Assembly (NCBI GenBank): GCA_002104985.1
Contig: MCGO01000102.1
Location: 1-64,000, forward strand
Length of the DNA stretch: 64,000 nt
Source: Rhizoclosmatium globosum
Lineage: Eukaryota > Chytridiomycota > Chytridiomycetes > Chytridiales > Chytriomycetaceae
Direction: 5' to 3'
Each line of letters begins with the position of its first letter. Within the stretch, counting starts at the first letter, position 1. The notes under the pieces are model-generated. The model made no database searches. It saw only the letters and a list, made by a program, of their open reading frames with translations, and had not been told where the DNA came from. The position numbers and the translations under genes are program-made. Shown piece by piece: positions 21,201 to 30,680 of the stretch.

Positions 21201-23420
21201 CGCAGCAAGGACATACATGTCCTCCATATTTTCAGCGTACCCGCAGTCCAGAAGGTACATATTCCCTCCCTTCTCCCTTCTGGCAGTCCCAACTTGGATT
21301 CCAGAGTTTTGTTGAGTGATGGTTGCAGTTCCATTTGCAATCACGACTTTGTGGCCAGAGTCATCCAGCTTACACCCACTCAGTAAGCTCACTGGAGCGT
21401 TTGGTATGAACAAGACGTCAGTAATCTTAACATTTCGAGATGACTGGCCCGTTTTAAGCGCAAGAGTCACGTCCCCACGACCAATGGCTTCAATTGTTGA
21501 CCCTCCAGCTAATCTGATTGGAATACGGTCTTCCTTCCCAAACTCTGTGAAACTAGTGAACGATTTCTTGTCACCAGTGATGTGGACGGTAGCTCCACTG
21601 TCATAGCACCATCGTGGTTTACCATTCTTTTCCCCACTTGTTTGGGCCATGAACGCGACGTGGTTCATGAGTTCGACACTTCTATCTTTAACCGAGTGAG
21701 AGAATGCCATTCTATAGACGGAATAGCATGATAAACTAACCACGAGAGGGGCAGCATCGTTGGTAAAGAGCTCTGACCAATCTGCACTCGATTTCAAGTG
21801 CATAGGTCTGGGTAAGATACTACCAAGGATGCTGTCCCCGTACTGAGAAAACACGCTGCTACACGACTTCCAGGTCAACTCCCAATTTGTGCTGGAGGAT
21901 CTAGTCGATGTAGAGTGAGAGTATGCTGATTCAAGCATAAAACGCGTAAAATTACAAACCGTGGGCGGGACAGCGTCGTTGGTAAAGAGCTCTAGCCAAT
22001 CTGCACTCGATATCAAGTGCATAGGCCTGGGTAAGTTACTACCAAGGACGCTGTCCCCATGATGAGTCCCAACATTCCAGAACAACTGCAGCAAGATTCC
22101 CCATGTGGCCACAAAGAAGAGAGTACGTAACCACTTCCACATCCATTCACCAAACATTTCATCGTTTGTGGGGATAGTGAACCGTTGTTTTGCTTTTGAT
22201 TTTGGGAACCAACGTCGTTCAATTGACTTCGGCAACAGCCTCAACAGAGACAGAGTTTTCATTACAGGATACGCCATTATTCCAGCTGTGGTGTACGTTG
22301 GTGTTGGTGGCCACTTAATTGGCCCTTTCCAACGCCGACGGAAATGGCATGTTCTATCACACGATAGCAGCACCACGTTTCCATTGTCGAATACCTTCGA
22401 TGGCATTCCTTTACTAACAGTAGGCAACGCGACATTTTCCTTTGGGCCAAGTTGTTTAGGCTTTAGGGAGATCAACTTGCACGCCATAGACACAAGCTTT
22501 GTGAGCAACCACCACACAGTAGAAACAGATACGAAGTAAAATGGAGCATCACCCCAGGATACAGTACTTTTATTGGATTTAACAGCATCCGCAAAGTTCC
22601 CAACCTCAGCCTTCTTTGCACTACGTTTCTCCTTCATTGCCTTGAACCATTCTGGGGCCTTCTCTGGGTACTTGCTATAGCAACCATCGCTCTCGTGGTC
22701 CTTTTCACACCACTTGCACTTTCTTTTGGCCCGTGGATCTGGATTTCCTTGAGACGCGCTCTGAGCAAGGCGTTGCGCATTCGCAACTCGTTGGGCCATG
22801 TTTGCTTCGGCCTTTGCGGAGTCGTCCAAGTTCTTGACTTGACGTCTTGCCTCGTCGCGCATTTGCTGGATCATTTTGGCTCGGTCTGGCAGTGCACCAC
22901 CAGCCAGAAGAGCTTGACGAACGGTGTTCAGATCCTCTGGAATCGCCAGCAGAATCTTCCCAACAATACCCTCCTCAGTAACTAAGTTCTTTCCAAGTTG
23001 AGACATCTTGGTGAGCAACGTAGATGTACGATTCAAGAAGGGCTCCACGTCTCTGGCACCCTCGCACTTCTCCGCAAAGAACTCTTGTTGGAGAGTCACT
23101 CTTGTCACCCAGTCCTTTCCTCCGTACATGGTTTGAAGTTGGTTCCAGATTTCCTGGGCCGTCTTTGTTTCGTCAATGGACATGAGCACATCGTCCGACA
23201 AGAAGCGGATCAAGCATTCTTTCGCAAGTCCGTTAAGTTTCCTCCACTCAGCCAGCTTGGTAGCATCCGTGGTCACTGGTTCAATGAAGGTTCCATCCTT
23301 CAGTCCAGTCACTCCCTTGGAGTCCAACAGAATACACATCCTCTTGCCCCATACTGGAAGATTCGCACCATTAAACACTGGGTATTTCCCTTTTTCGTCC
23401 AGGTCCTTTGTTTCCGACAT
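18210..23420 (-). CDS. Copia gag-pol polyprotein (element 1)
   Basis: 1736 residues in one frame. Order: Gag of the UBN2 type (about 1-210); a short CCHC-like knuckle (CKWCEKDHESDGC, about 236-248); an unusual segment of about 300 residues with hydrophobic stretches and an intern duplication; protease with YDSGA (Asp about 607); integrase zinc domain HRRLGH...CNCHSC (about 745-790) and catalytic core; reverse transcriptase with YVDDLIF (about 1388); RNase H with SDSDFA and the later EAEYMA (about 1590-1640). The domain order PR-IN-RT-RH is Ty1/Copia. No frameshift is needed in this element. Confidence 0.95.
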   Translation of the reverse strand: MSETKDLDEKGKYPVFNGANLPVWGKRMCILLDSKGVTGLKDGTFIEPVTTDATKLAEWRKLNGLAKECLIRFLSDDVLMSIDETKTAQEIWNQLQTMYGGKDWVTRVTLQQEFFAEKCEGARDVEPFLNRTSTLLTKMSQLGKNLVTEEGIVGKILLAIPEDLNTVRQALLAGGALPDRAKMIQQMRDEARRQVKNLDDSAKAEANMAQRVANAQRLAQSASQGNPDPRAKRKCKWCEKDHESDGCYSKYPEKAPEWFKAMKEKRSAKKAEVGNFADAVKSNKSTVSWGDAPFYFVSVSTVWWLLTKLVSMACKLISLKPKQLGPKENVALPTVSKGMPSKVFDNGNVVLLSCDRTCHFRRRWKGPIKWPPTPTYTTAGIMAYPVMKTLSLLRLLPKSIERRWFPKSKAKQRFTIPTNDEMFGEWMWKWLRTLFFVATWGILLQLFWNVGTHHGDSVLGSNLPRPMHLISSADWLELFTNDAVPPTVCNFTRFMLESAYSHSTSTRSSSTNWELTWKSCSSVFSQYGDSILGSILPRPMHLKSSADWSELFTNDAAPLVVSLSCYSVYRMAFSHSVKDRSVELMNHVAFMAQTSGEKNGKPRWCYDSGATVHITGDKKSFTSFTEFGKEDRIPIRLAGGSTIEAIGRGDVTLALKTGQSSRNVKITDVLFIPNAPVSLLSGCKLDDSGHKVVIANGTATITQQNSGIQVGTARREKGGNMYLLDCGYAENMEDMYVLAALETEIWHRRLGHCGMQVINALKRAKIIKSDVTRSECNCHSCAAGKSTRKSVPKERHRATVPLEEVHMDTYTMGKPTLGGKRYMVMFTDAFSGYTVGYLQTKKSGAETLESFKAFKSNVETETGMKLKRLHGDNGTEFINKEFEKFCTDHNIIRTDSTPYVHEQNGIAERKNRTVAGMALAMMHEAKLPMSYWGEAFMCAIYLSNRCPLARHDWKSSFEMMMGRPPQIDHLKVFGCVARVHVPKETKAKSDDKTRVGRFVGYDLRKNAYRILVGGKVEFSRDVTFFEDEFDASKWSGEDENMDWSFDETDWEDMVGLNETEVPATQPTRNDENDVPYEASEAGGVGEQGENEDNILQPPPRDDQRHNPARQQREPERAPTRRETRRAQPAQSYRDATDQEIEDDEFNLLAETAQQLQERDVFHLAFSAEVVPRLFRETWNTLKSAFGAEEEEIVPKTYRAAVSGRFAKEWIAANDAEMASIRVNKTYELVRLPAGRRAIQVKWVYAHKFDGSGKLVRRKARLVAKGFRQVEGVDYWETFAPTAKFSSIRTIVAAGVQKQWYHRLADIDVAFLNAEIDTEVYLEQPEGYVVKGKEDHVWKLKKCLYGLKQSPRAWNTTLDSYLRGRGFTPSMADPCVYVKKFGEDMVVISVYVDDLIFSGNNLYKIEAVIANMKKRFNMKDLGFLEWYLGIQFKFSVDRRQVTLSQSQYVSDLVKKFRLSDANDLQVPMLAASAYLSSMESPTTAAEKARMAEIPYRELVGSLQYLAVATRPDISAAVSVLSRFLNNPGDAHWRAAKEVVRYVKGSANLALKYEGKAGLEAVAQIRYDGPTAEAVARVDSRHLTAFSDSDFATCTDDRRSVGGYVVMLSGGAVSWKCQKQPTVALSTLEAEYMAMSRGAQEVIHLRRLLGEIGFPVEGPTTLFGDNQGCIAVSKNPKFHDRVKHVDIRHHFLREKVLAEELKVEYVSTKVMVADALTKPLDAPTFKRMREAMGLVGME

Positions 23421-23516
23421 TTGATGGTCGGATGGGTGGGGGTGGACGAGATGTTCTTGTCAACTGCAGATGTCGAGATGTCGAGATGTCGCTATTCAGC
23501 TCAACCGTAGAAACAG

Positions 23517-23527
23517 GACTCTTAATC
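23517..23527 (-). other. Primer-binding site of Copia 1
   Basis: GATTAAGAGTC on the element strand, directly next to the 5' LTR. It is the complement of an anticodon-arm sequence of tRNA-Lys(CUU) rather than of a tRNA 3' end. Confidence 0.6.
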
Positions 23528-23665
23528 TGATGCGTAGCAGCAGTTAGTTGTTTGACAACAAGATTAAAGTTTATTCACCTGATGCGTAGCAGCAGTTAGT
23601 TGTTTGACAACAAGATAAAAGAAGATGAATGATAAATTTGACAACCCATAACCAAACATCCAACA
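23528..23665 (-). repeat. 5' LTR of Copia 1
   Basis: Same 138 bp as the left LTR with one substitution, and the same internal tandem repeat. Followed on the element strand by the primer-binding site. Confidence 0.93.
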
Positions 23666-25095
23666 GCACCAAAGTTCTTTGGACGGAAGGAATCCATGTA
23701 AGCTGTCAAGATCCGTAAGATTTTTACCATCAAAGCCAAACGACAAAATAAATACCCACCCTTTATAAAAATCTCACTAGGCAATCGAGCAATCCTGGTC
23801 TCCAAAGCCTTAGAAGCCTTGAAAGAAGCAAGCTCCATCAAAAGGCGATCGATAGTTGCAACACTGCTCTCGTTCTTGAATTCCTCCAACATACAGATAG
23901 CAGTGTAATCATTCAACGCCTTCTCCTTCTCTCCAGTAGCATCGTACGCCTGAGCACGACGGTAGATGGCTTTGATGTAACGGTTGTCGAGTTCAAGAGC
24001 AGAGTTGCAGTCAGCAATTGTAGAGACGTAGTCATTGAGCTTGGAGTAACATGCAGCACGTTTGGCAAAGAAGACAGGGTCATTTGGGAGAAGGGAAATG
24101 GCGGTGGTGTAGTATTCGATCGCTTCCTTGTATTTCTTTTCGCCAAAGAGACGGTTTCCGATTGTTTCAGCTTCCTTTGCCAGAGCGATATCGAAACTTT
24201 CAAAATCCCATGTTGATATTGTAGTTCGTATGGCTGAAAAGTCGGGGCGACTGATTGGTTCTTGCAACCAACACTGTACAATGAGGATCCAGATAACGTC
24301 CAAAACATCTTTGGTTTTCTGAGAGCTGTATGTGGGCTGATATGGCCTCTCATCACTTGTTATCCACTTAATCACTTTCTGTGGATCATTTTCTCCGTCC
24401 TCTCCTTCGAATGGCTTTTGACGCGTCATCACTTCGTATAGTGTCATTCCAAAGCTATATACGTCATATTTTGGTGACGGCTTGTATCCACGAATAAAAG
24501 ATTCAGGAGGTGTATATCGGTAATGACCAGTCCGTGCGTTCGTATTCCAGTAGTAATAAACATCATATACCTTGCTGAGGCCAAAATCCGAGAGAGCTGC
24601 TCGGCCAGTTGCGTCTAAAATAAACTTTCAGATTGTTTGACAGAAAACTGAGGGTTAATGTACCAATCAAGATGTTGTCTGGTTTCAAATCACGATGGAT
24701 TACAGGCGGATCAAGTGAATGCAGGTACTCGTAGGCATGTGCAATGTCCAGCATCCACTTGAGCCGATTCTTAACCGTTGGCACTGGATCGCCATGCAAA
24801 CACTCAAACAGGTTTCGCTCAAAGCGCTCTATCACAAGCATTGGCAGTCCATCCTCGGCACTTGCGATGCCCCAAAGTGTCGCAATATTTGGATGTCTGA
24901 GTGAAAACCAGATGGATGCTTCTTGCATCGCTTTCTCAAGATCCGTCCTTCCATTTTTCACCGCCTTAAATGCCTTCACTGCCACTCGATACGATATATA
25001 CGATCCTGCGTACACTGTGCCAAAGCTGCCTTGTCCAATTACCTCAGTGGTGATCAAAACAAGTGCGCCAATGTTGGGAACAACCAACATTCAGG

Positions 25096-25283
25096 TATTG
25101 GAGTTAGTCGCTAGGGCGAGGACGGTATCCGACTGTGGCAACTGCTAGGAAGGTGAAGGAAGGATTAAGGAAGGGAACCGACGGTGTTTTTGGGAAAGAA
25201 AAAGTTGGGTGATTTATTCATTCTCATCTCTCTTTATAGCGTTTCAAGTCTAGCTCACTTTGCCCGTGCATCCGATCGCAACA
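25096..25283 (-). repeat. 3' LTR of Copia 2
   Basis: 188 bp, begins TGTTGCGATCGG on the element strand and ends CCAATA. Identical to the right-hand copy by eye. Confidence 0.94.
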
Positions 25284-25650
25284 CTTCCCCTTGAGCGCAG
25301 AACTTGAAAACTCAAGATGCTGTTTGACTAACGCGAACGTAACGTCTGGAGCAGGAGCTTGTTGAACGTAATCGGAGACAAAGTGATGGCGAGGGTTAGG
25401 AGCTTCCCCTCAAGCGAGTAGCGTAGGATGTGAATGAATAAAGAATGGTGTTTATACGTAGCGTATGTAATGGTCGTGGCCTAAAAACCCTGTGGGAGAA
25501 AAATATGGCAAGGAATGACCGTAATTTGGTAGTATACCGTAAGCTTAAGTAAAGCGTGATTTGTAATGTGTTTTATACAACAGTCTTAAAATAAGAGTTG
25601 TAAGCGAATGGGGAAAAAACCTCAGTGAGGAAAAGTGCCCAACGCATGGT

Positions 25651-27501
25651 TTATGAGTCAATATTCATGGATTGATTGGAGTCGCCAAGTGCAATGAAGG
25701 CGAGTAAACTCATAATTCCCATTTGTGCGCGAAAAACGCGGAATATAGCAACAGCGAGAGCCTTCGTTAGGAGATCAGCTGGCTGCTTGTGTGTGCGTAT
25801 GTGCTGTATTATTACAGTTCCATCTTGGACTAATTCGCGAATGAAGTGATAGCGAATAGCAATATGTTTTGAGCGATGGGTGTAAATGTCAGATACGCAT
25901 TGCGCAATTGTAGACATGTTATCTTCATAGATTGTGATAGGTTTTGGAAGTGGAATTTGTAGTGCCTCATGTAGATGAGATATAGTGAGTATTTCACGTG
26001 CTAATTCCGAAATTGCCATGTATTCTGCTTCTGTTGAAGACAGTGCGACAAGTTGTGTTTTGGTTGATTTCCAGGAGATTAGTCCATCAGCTAGAGTAAC
26101 CATGAAGCCCATTTGTGAGCGTGAATCTTTAGTGTGTACTGCAAATGCAGCATCGGCGTGACCAATGATTGTACGGTTGCCGTGTGAAGAGTAAAATATT
26201 CCATGGTCTGGAGTAGCAGATAGATACTGGAAAACGTGCATGAGTTCATCCCAATGTCTTTGTGACGGATATTGTGAATATGTGGAGAAATAGCTGACTG
26301 CTGTAGCTAAATCTGGTCGTGTGTTAATGGCTGCGTATGAAAGTGAGCCAAGTGCTTCAAGATATAGTCTTGAATCATGAAAAGGATTTTCAGGTATGTA
26401 GATTGGAATGGTTTTCGTGTTTGAAGGCATTGGTATTGATCGTTTGACATTTTTGCCATTTGGATCAAAGTGCACACGAAAGCGATCAAGTACTTTCTTG
26501 ATGTATGATTGTTGGTGGATAAATATTCCATGTGGCTTGTGTTCAATTTGAATTCCAAGACAGTAGTTGAGATTTCCAAGATCTCGTAATTTGAATTCTT
26601 TTTGAAGTGTAGCAATAGCTGTAGATATTGCGGAGGATGTGCCAAAGAATGCGAGGTCATCAACGTAAATAGCTATGTAAACTACATCTTTTTCAGACTT
26701 TTTGTAGTAGATGCTCGGATCATTCTTGGATTGTAGGTAGTCTTTTGACTTAAGGTATGTTGTAAGGCGTGAATGCCATTGTCTGGCGCTTTGCCGTAAA
26801 CCATAAAGGCTTTTATGTAATCGTAAAACTTGATTCGGGTTTCCATTTCCATGGCCTTCTGGTTGACGCATGTAAACGGGTTCAAGTAGCTCACCGTAGA
26901 GGTAAGCGGAGCTGATGTCAGCCATTGATGTTGACCATCTTTTCATTGCTGCAAGAGCTAGGAGCCATCTAAAGCTTGCAGATCGGAATACAGGAGAGTA
27001 TGTAAGGTTAAAGTCAATCCCTTCTCGTTGCGTAAAACCTTTGGCTACTAAACGTGCACGATAGCGTTCGATTTTACCATCGGGGTGGAGCTTGAGCTTA
27101 TACACCCATTTGTATCCTACAACGTTAGCGCCAGGAGGCTTTTCAACCAGCGTAAAGGTACCAGTGTCCCGTAATTGTTTAAGTTCGTAGGCCTCAGCAG
27201 TAACCCATTCCGACTTGTCAGGTCTGGAAAGTGCTTCCTTTCTGGAAAGAGGGTCTGCTTGTTTTGCTAACCAATCTTGTCCAAACTCTGTGATAGCTTC
27301 AGGATCGGTAGGATCTAGTGCTGAGAGTAATGAGGTTGGATCATGGTCTGTAGTGCCATAGTAGTTGTTTGTATACTCGGCAGAAACTGGATCTGGTTTT
27401 GGAATGACCCAGCTGTTGTGAGAGGCAGTGATTCTCTTTGTTTGAGATGGTTTGTTGTATGGTTTGTGTCGGGAGGTAGTACTTTTTATCTTTGACGCGG
27501 T
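25651..27501 (-). CDS. Copia 2 reverse transcriptase/RNase H
   Basis: Open frame of about 616 codons lacking its own clear start, so it must be expressed as part of pol. RT_Copia signatures: KWVYKLKLHPDG, RLVAKGFTQREGIDF, the catalytic YVDDLAFFG, and LGNLNYCLGIQI. The RNase H region has GHADAAFA, WKSTKTQ and STEAEYMA. Confidence 0.85.
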   Translation of the reverse strand, partial: TASKIKSTTSRHKPYNKPSQTKRITASHNSWVIPKPDPVSAEYTNNYYGTTDHDPTSLLSALDPTDPEAITEFGQDWLAKQADPLSRKEALSRPDKSEWVTAEAYELKQLRDTGTFTLVEKPPGANVVGYKWVYKLKLHPDGKIERYRARLVAKGFTQREGIDFNLTYSPVFRSASFRWLLALAAMKRWSTSMADISSAYLYGELLEPVYMRQPEGHGNGNPNQVLRLHKSLYGLRQSARQWHSRLTTYLKSKDYLQSKNDPSIYYKKSEKDVVYIAIYVDDLAFFGTSSAISTAIATLQKEFKLRDLGNLNYCLGIQIEHKPHGIFIHQQSYIKKVLDRFRVHFDPNGKNVKRSIPMPSNTKTIPIYIPENPFHDSRLYLEALGSLSYAAINTRPDLATAVSYFSTYSQYPSQRHWDELMHVFQYLSATPDHGIFYSSHGNRTIIGHADAAFAVHTKDSRSQMGFMVTLADGLISWKSTKTQLVALSSTEAEYMAISELAREILTISHLHEALQIPLPKPITIYEDNMSTIAQCVSDIYTHRSKHIAIRYHFIRELVQDGTVIIQHIRTHKQPADLLTKALAVAIFRVFRAQMGIMSLLAFIALGDSNQSMNIDS

Positions 27502-27775
27502 CTAAGGTGACATTGAGTTTAGTAATGTATTTTGAGATTGCAACAGGGAGTTTGGACGTGATTGTTTTTCACAAAGTGCAGGATGTAAATACGCGTCGCG
27601 CTTAAATGTAATGCGTATTGAGTGCGTGAGGGATGTGTTTAATTGTAAATGTAATTTCCCAATTTATGTGGTGCAAGGATTTGGCCGTTAAATCCGCAGA
27701 CGGAATATGTAAACCAGATATCATGGTTGTTTGTGATACACATTGAGGGTAAAGGGAAAGCAAAGTTGATCAGAC
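27502..27775 (-). other. Intron-like or inserted segment inside Copia 2 pol
   Basis: Between the integrase tail (ending ASKEKPK) and the connection to reverse transcriptase (TASKIKSTTSRHKPYN) there are 274 non-coding bases. They start GTCTGATC, end CACCTTAG, and are in phase 0 on both sides. Removing them joins two similar low-complexity linkers. The donor is weak, though equally weak donors occur elsewhere in this window. Confidence 0.4.
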
Positions 27776-29516
27776 CTTGGGCTTTTCCTTGGACGCATTC
27801 CTCAATTCAAGTGCGTTGATGGCTTTTTGGACAGCTTTTGCTGGTGGTGGTGGAGGCTCATAACGACGTAATGCGTCAAGTGTGGAGTCAGATAGTGTGG
27901 CTTGTTTGATTGCCAGTCGTTTGAGCACAGCTGACATGACTTTGGCATCAACTGTTGTAGAGTCCAGATTGTTAACATTTCGTATGAAAAGACCAGAGTT
28001 TCTGAGTCTTGTGTGTATGGAGCGCTATGTGATGGTGGTATGCCAGGAAACTTAGATTCGTCAAATTTACAATCTCTGAAGTTTCTTATAAGGAGCTTGC
28101 CAGTAGCAATATCAATCAGTTTAACAAGGCTTGGTGATTGACATCCAACGTAAGTTGCAGCTCTAGCGCGTGGATCCATTTTTGACTTTGTGTCGGAGGC
28201 ATTAAGGAGGTACCATACTTGGCATCCAAATGTGCGTATGTGACTGGTAAGTGGTGCCATACCATAGTATAATTCATAGGGAGATTTGATATCTCGTGAT
28301 ACCACTGGGAGTATGTTCTTGAGATAGACAGCGTGGTCAATAGCAAGACCCCAGCGGTTGAGTGGACATTTAGATTGAATCATAAGAGCTCTGGCCATTT
28401 TTGTAATGGTTTGGAATGCACGCTCAATTTTACCGTCTGATGATGGTGTTTTTCGAGCTGTGACTTGCAGGTCTATGCCGCGTGCTTCGCAGTATTCGCG
28501 AAAGGAGTGTGAGCTTCCGAGTTCTCCGTCGACTCTCACAAATTTGGGTTTATGCCCATGAATTTCAATTGCGTTTTCCAAGATTCTCATGGAGTTGACC
28601 AAGGTTTCATCTTTGTGTTCATGGTCGTATTTGAAAAACATGTCAGAGCCTTGATCGATTCCGCCAGTCAGGTATGGAATCTTGTTTTCGTGCGGCGGTG
28701 AAATGGACAGAGTATCAAATGACCAGAATTGACCAACTGGATAGGTTTGTGATGGCTTCCCCTTAAAAGGATTATGGTTAGCCGTGGATTGATGACAGAT
28801 TTCACAGTTAAGATCCTTTGTGGATATCTTGATTGGAACAAGATCTGTGGATGTATTGTTATTCTGCATGTATGCAATTCTGCTAACAGCAGCGTGGCCA
28901 AGTCGTCTGTGGCGTAGGAGTAGTTCCTGTAATTCGTGATGACGACGAGTGGCTATCCTTTCCAGTTGTTCAGACGTAAGGTCAGAGACTTTTAGTGTCG
29001 ACAGTTTAGCTGTAAGTAGAGCATAATGGCTTGTAGGCTCTGTGAGTTGGTCTGATTCCTTTGTCGGGAGAAAGTGAAGACCGTAAACTTTTTTGGTTGT
29101 TGCAACAACAATGTGGTTATCCAAAGGATTGTTGCTGATTGATTTCATTATGTATCCAGGTTTGTTGCCCATGGAGACAAAATGGTATCCACTAGTTTCG
29201 ATATCATTAGTGGAGAGAAGATGTGTTGTCACATCTGGTGCGTATTTTGCATTGTGCAATGTGATAGTGTGCCCATTAGGGAGTTTGATAACGGCTGTGC
29301 CGGTACCGAGAGCTTGAAGGCTCGGAGCGCTTTTTGAAGACGTTTGCACATTGGATTTTTCCAATTTGAGGTGCGTAAAGTACGTAGTAGTTTTAAGGAT
29401 GCTTGTGTTGCTTCCGTTGTCAATGATGATTGGGTAGTATGGTTGCCAAGTTTGTGATGATGGAATGGGTGTTATGGAGTTGTGGTTAACCCAGGCGTCG
29501 CCACCTGGGCTAATTA
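27770..29516 (-). pseudogene. Copia 2 pol, protease-integrase part with a frame break
   Basis: Continues in the -1 frame from the Gag stop. Protease site is IIIDNGSNTS (Asn where Ser/Thr is usual in D-S/T-G). The integrase zinc domain (HRRLGH...CEICH) and core follow. Near 28005 the frame changes by one base: after PYTQDSE the sensible reading switches frame (SGLFIRNVNNLDSTT onward) and runs to a TGA at 27770. This could be a one-base indel or a second programmed event. Confidence 0.7.
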
Positions 29517-30680
29517 AAAACCCTGCTCAGATTCGTTGTTGGCGTTCTGAGCATTATTGAGTGCTTGGCGTAATTCATTTGACAGTGTGTGATTGGAGGC
29601 TGCACCATTTAAGGCAGCAATTACTTGGCGGATTAAGTTGCCGTTTCCATCAGCATTCATGTTTGCTTGAGGATTGTTGTATTGATATTTGGAACCTTTT
29701 TCTCTTTGTTGGTTCTGTCCGTTACGTTTGTTTTTGGAAACAAACGCGTTGTAACGTGGATCTTTCTTGCATTGCCAACCCCAGTGTGTTCCTTTTCCAT
29801 TACATGTTGGGCAAGTGTATTCACGTGGGACTGGCTTTTTGGCTTTGGCAAGAGGATTGTAACGGTTGTTTGGATTTGATTTTTGACCATAAGGTGGACG
29901 AGTATCGTTTGTTTGAGAAGAGGAAATATCCAAATTCGCAATAGCCGTAATTGGCTTGTAATCGAGTTCTACTTCAATTTTCTCGAGTAGGGTCTGGAGT
30001 TGATCCATGTTTGTGACCGTTGCATCGTCGCTGATGCGTCCCTTTTGGTTGGCAAAGTGTGTGACGAGTCCATCGGTGATGGCAGTGCGCTGTTTAACAA
30101 ACGTGTCCAACGTAGCAAATGCCACAACATTGGGGTTTGCCATAATTGGACGGATCATCTTGCGAAATCTGTCCATGTACTCACCAATGGTTTCTGTAGC
30201 TTCCATCTTGAAATTGGTGAAGTCTTTAACAATAGTCTTGACTTGTTGGTCGTTGACTGTGTTAGTTCTTGCAAACAATTTCTTAAGAACAGCGTAAGCA
30301 CAGGTTGACTCAGATGGTGGGACCATCTTGAGGTTGGACGAGACATTCAGGAGGATAAGTGAGATAGCCGCCATATTCTCACGTAGATTGCCTGGAAAGG
30401 AACTGTTGTCATTTGTGACAGCGTTAACCAAGCTGTAGATGTCTCCATTGTCGGTGAAGGCATGATGGATTTGGTTTGGATCCTCGTTTTGAGCGTTTGC
30501 AGCATTAGCAGCGTTCAGGCGTTGATTGGCACCTGGATTGTTGTTACGAATGTAACGTGTATCAATGCAATGGATGAGCGAATGACGTGCAAGAACACCC
30601 TTGAGTGCCATCTCCCAAGAGATGCGGTTCATTGGACCGGTAAGGGGTTCAATAATGTCAATAGTCTTCGCGTTTTGCAT
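29514..30680 (-). CDS. Copia 2 Gag
   Basis: 388 residues from an ATG at 30680. The core resembles Copia UBN2 Gag (region with FTNFKMEATETIGEYMDRFRK). A zinc-knuckle-like motif CPTCNGKGTHWGWQC lies near residue 285; it has spacing CX2CX5HX4C, one residue longer than the usual CX2CX4HX4C. It ends in an Asn/Gln-rich tail at a TAA that directly follows a slippery heptamer. Confidence 0.85.
   Translation of the reverse strand: MQNAKTIDIIEPLTGPMNRISWEMALKGVLARHSLIHCIDTRYIRNNNPGANQRLNAANAANAQNEDPNQIHHAFTDNGDIYSLVNAVTNDNSSFPGNLRENMAAISLILLNVSSNLKMVPPSESTCAYAVLKKLFARTNTVNDQQVKTIVKDFTNFKMEATETIGEYMDRFRKMIRPIMANPNVVAFATLDTFVKQRTAITDGLVTHFANQKGRISDDATVTNMDQLQTLLEKIEVELDYKPITAIANLDISSSQTNDTRPPYGQKSNPNNRYNPLAKAKKPVPREYTCPTCNGKGTHWGWQCKKDPRYNAFVSKNKRNGQNQQREKGSKYQYNNPQANMNADGNGNLIRQVIAALNGAASNHTLSNELRQALNNAQNANNESEQGF
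29517..29523 (-). promoter_or_regulatory. -1 ribosomal frameshift heptamer at the gag/pol junction
   Basis: Element strand reads G GGT TTT followed by TAA, which fits X XXY YYZ. A -1 slip moves ribosomes from Gag into the frame of the protease, which is open across the Gag stop. Most Copia elements encode gag-pol in one frame. Confidence 0.6.

Larger units (their letters stand above)
18054..23665 (-). mobile_element. Ty1/Copia LTR retrotransposon 1 (complete, young)
   Basis: 5612 bp with 138-bp LTRs that differ at one position. It is flanked by a 5-bp target duplication GCACC (18049-18053 and 23666-23670). It carries one uninterrupted 1736-codon gag-pol. The primer-binding site abuts the 5' LTR on the minus strand (23517-23527), and a purine tract precedes the 3' LTR (18192-18199). 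Inserted in an exon of the kinase-Tom70 chimera. The near-identical LTRs and intact ORF imply recent and possibly still competent transposition. Confidence 0.95.
16948..25090 (-). pseudogene. Protein kinase-Tom70 (TPR) chimera, interrupted by a Copia element
   Basis: Exons, complement(16948..17249, 17309..17791, 17849..18053 + 23666..23702, 23760..24614, 24664..25090). Ignoring the Copia insert and its 5-bp duplication, the frame is open for 767 residues. Residues about 15-270 form a TKL-like kinase with all key motifs: GQGSFG, VAVK, HRDLKPDN, DFGLSK, a PPE variant of APE, and DVYSFG. It then runs directly into the Tom70 TPR region (ALAKEAETIGNRLFGEKKYKEA onward), which closely matches the intact TOM70 at 34846-37072, with the same downstream introns. 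The Tom70 membrane anchor is absent. The Copia element at 18054-23665 splits the FRPKNFGAS region. A second Copia insertion lies immediately upstream of the ATG. Now probably non-functional, at least in this haplotype. Confidence 0.8.
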
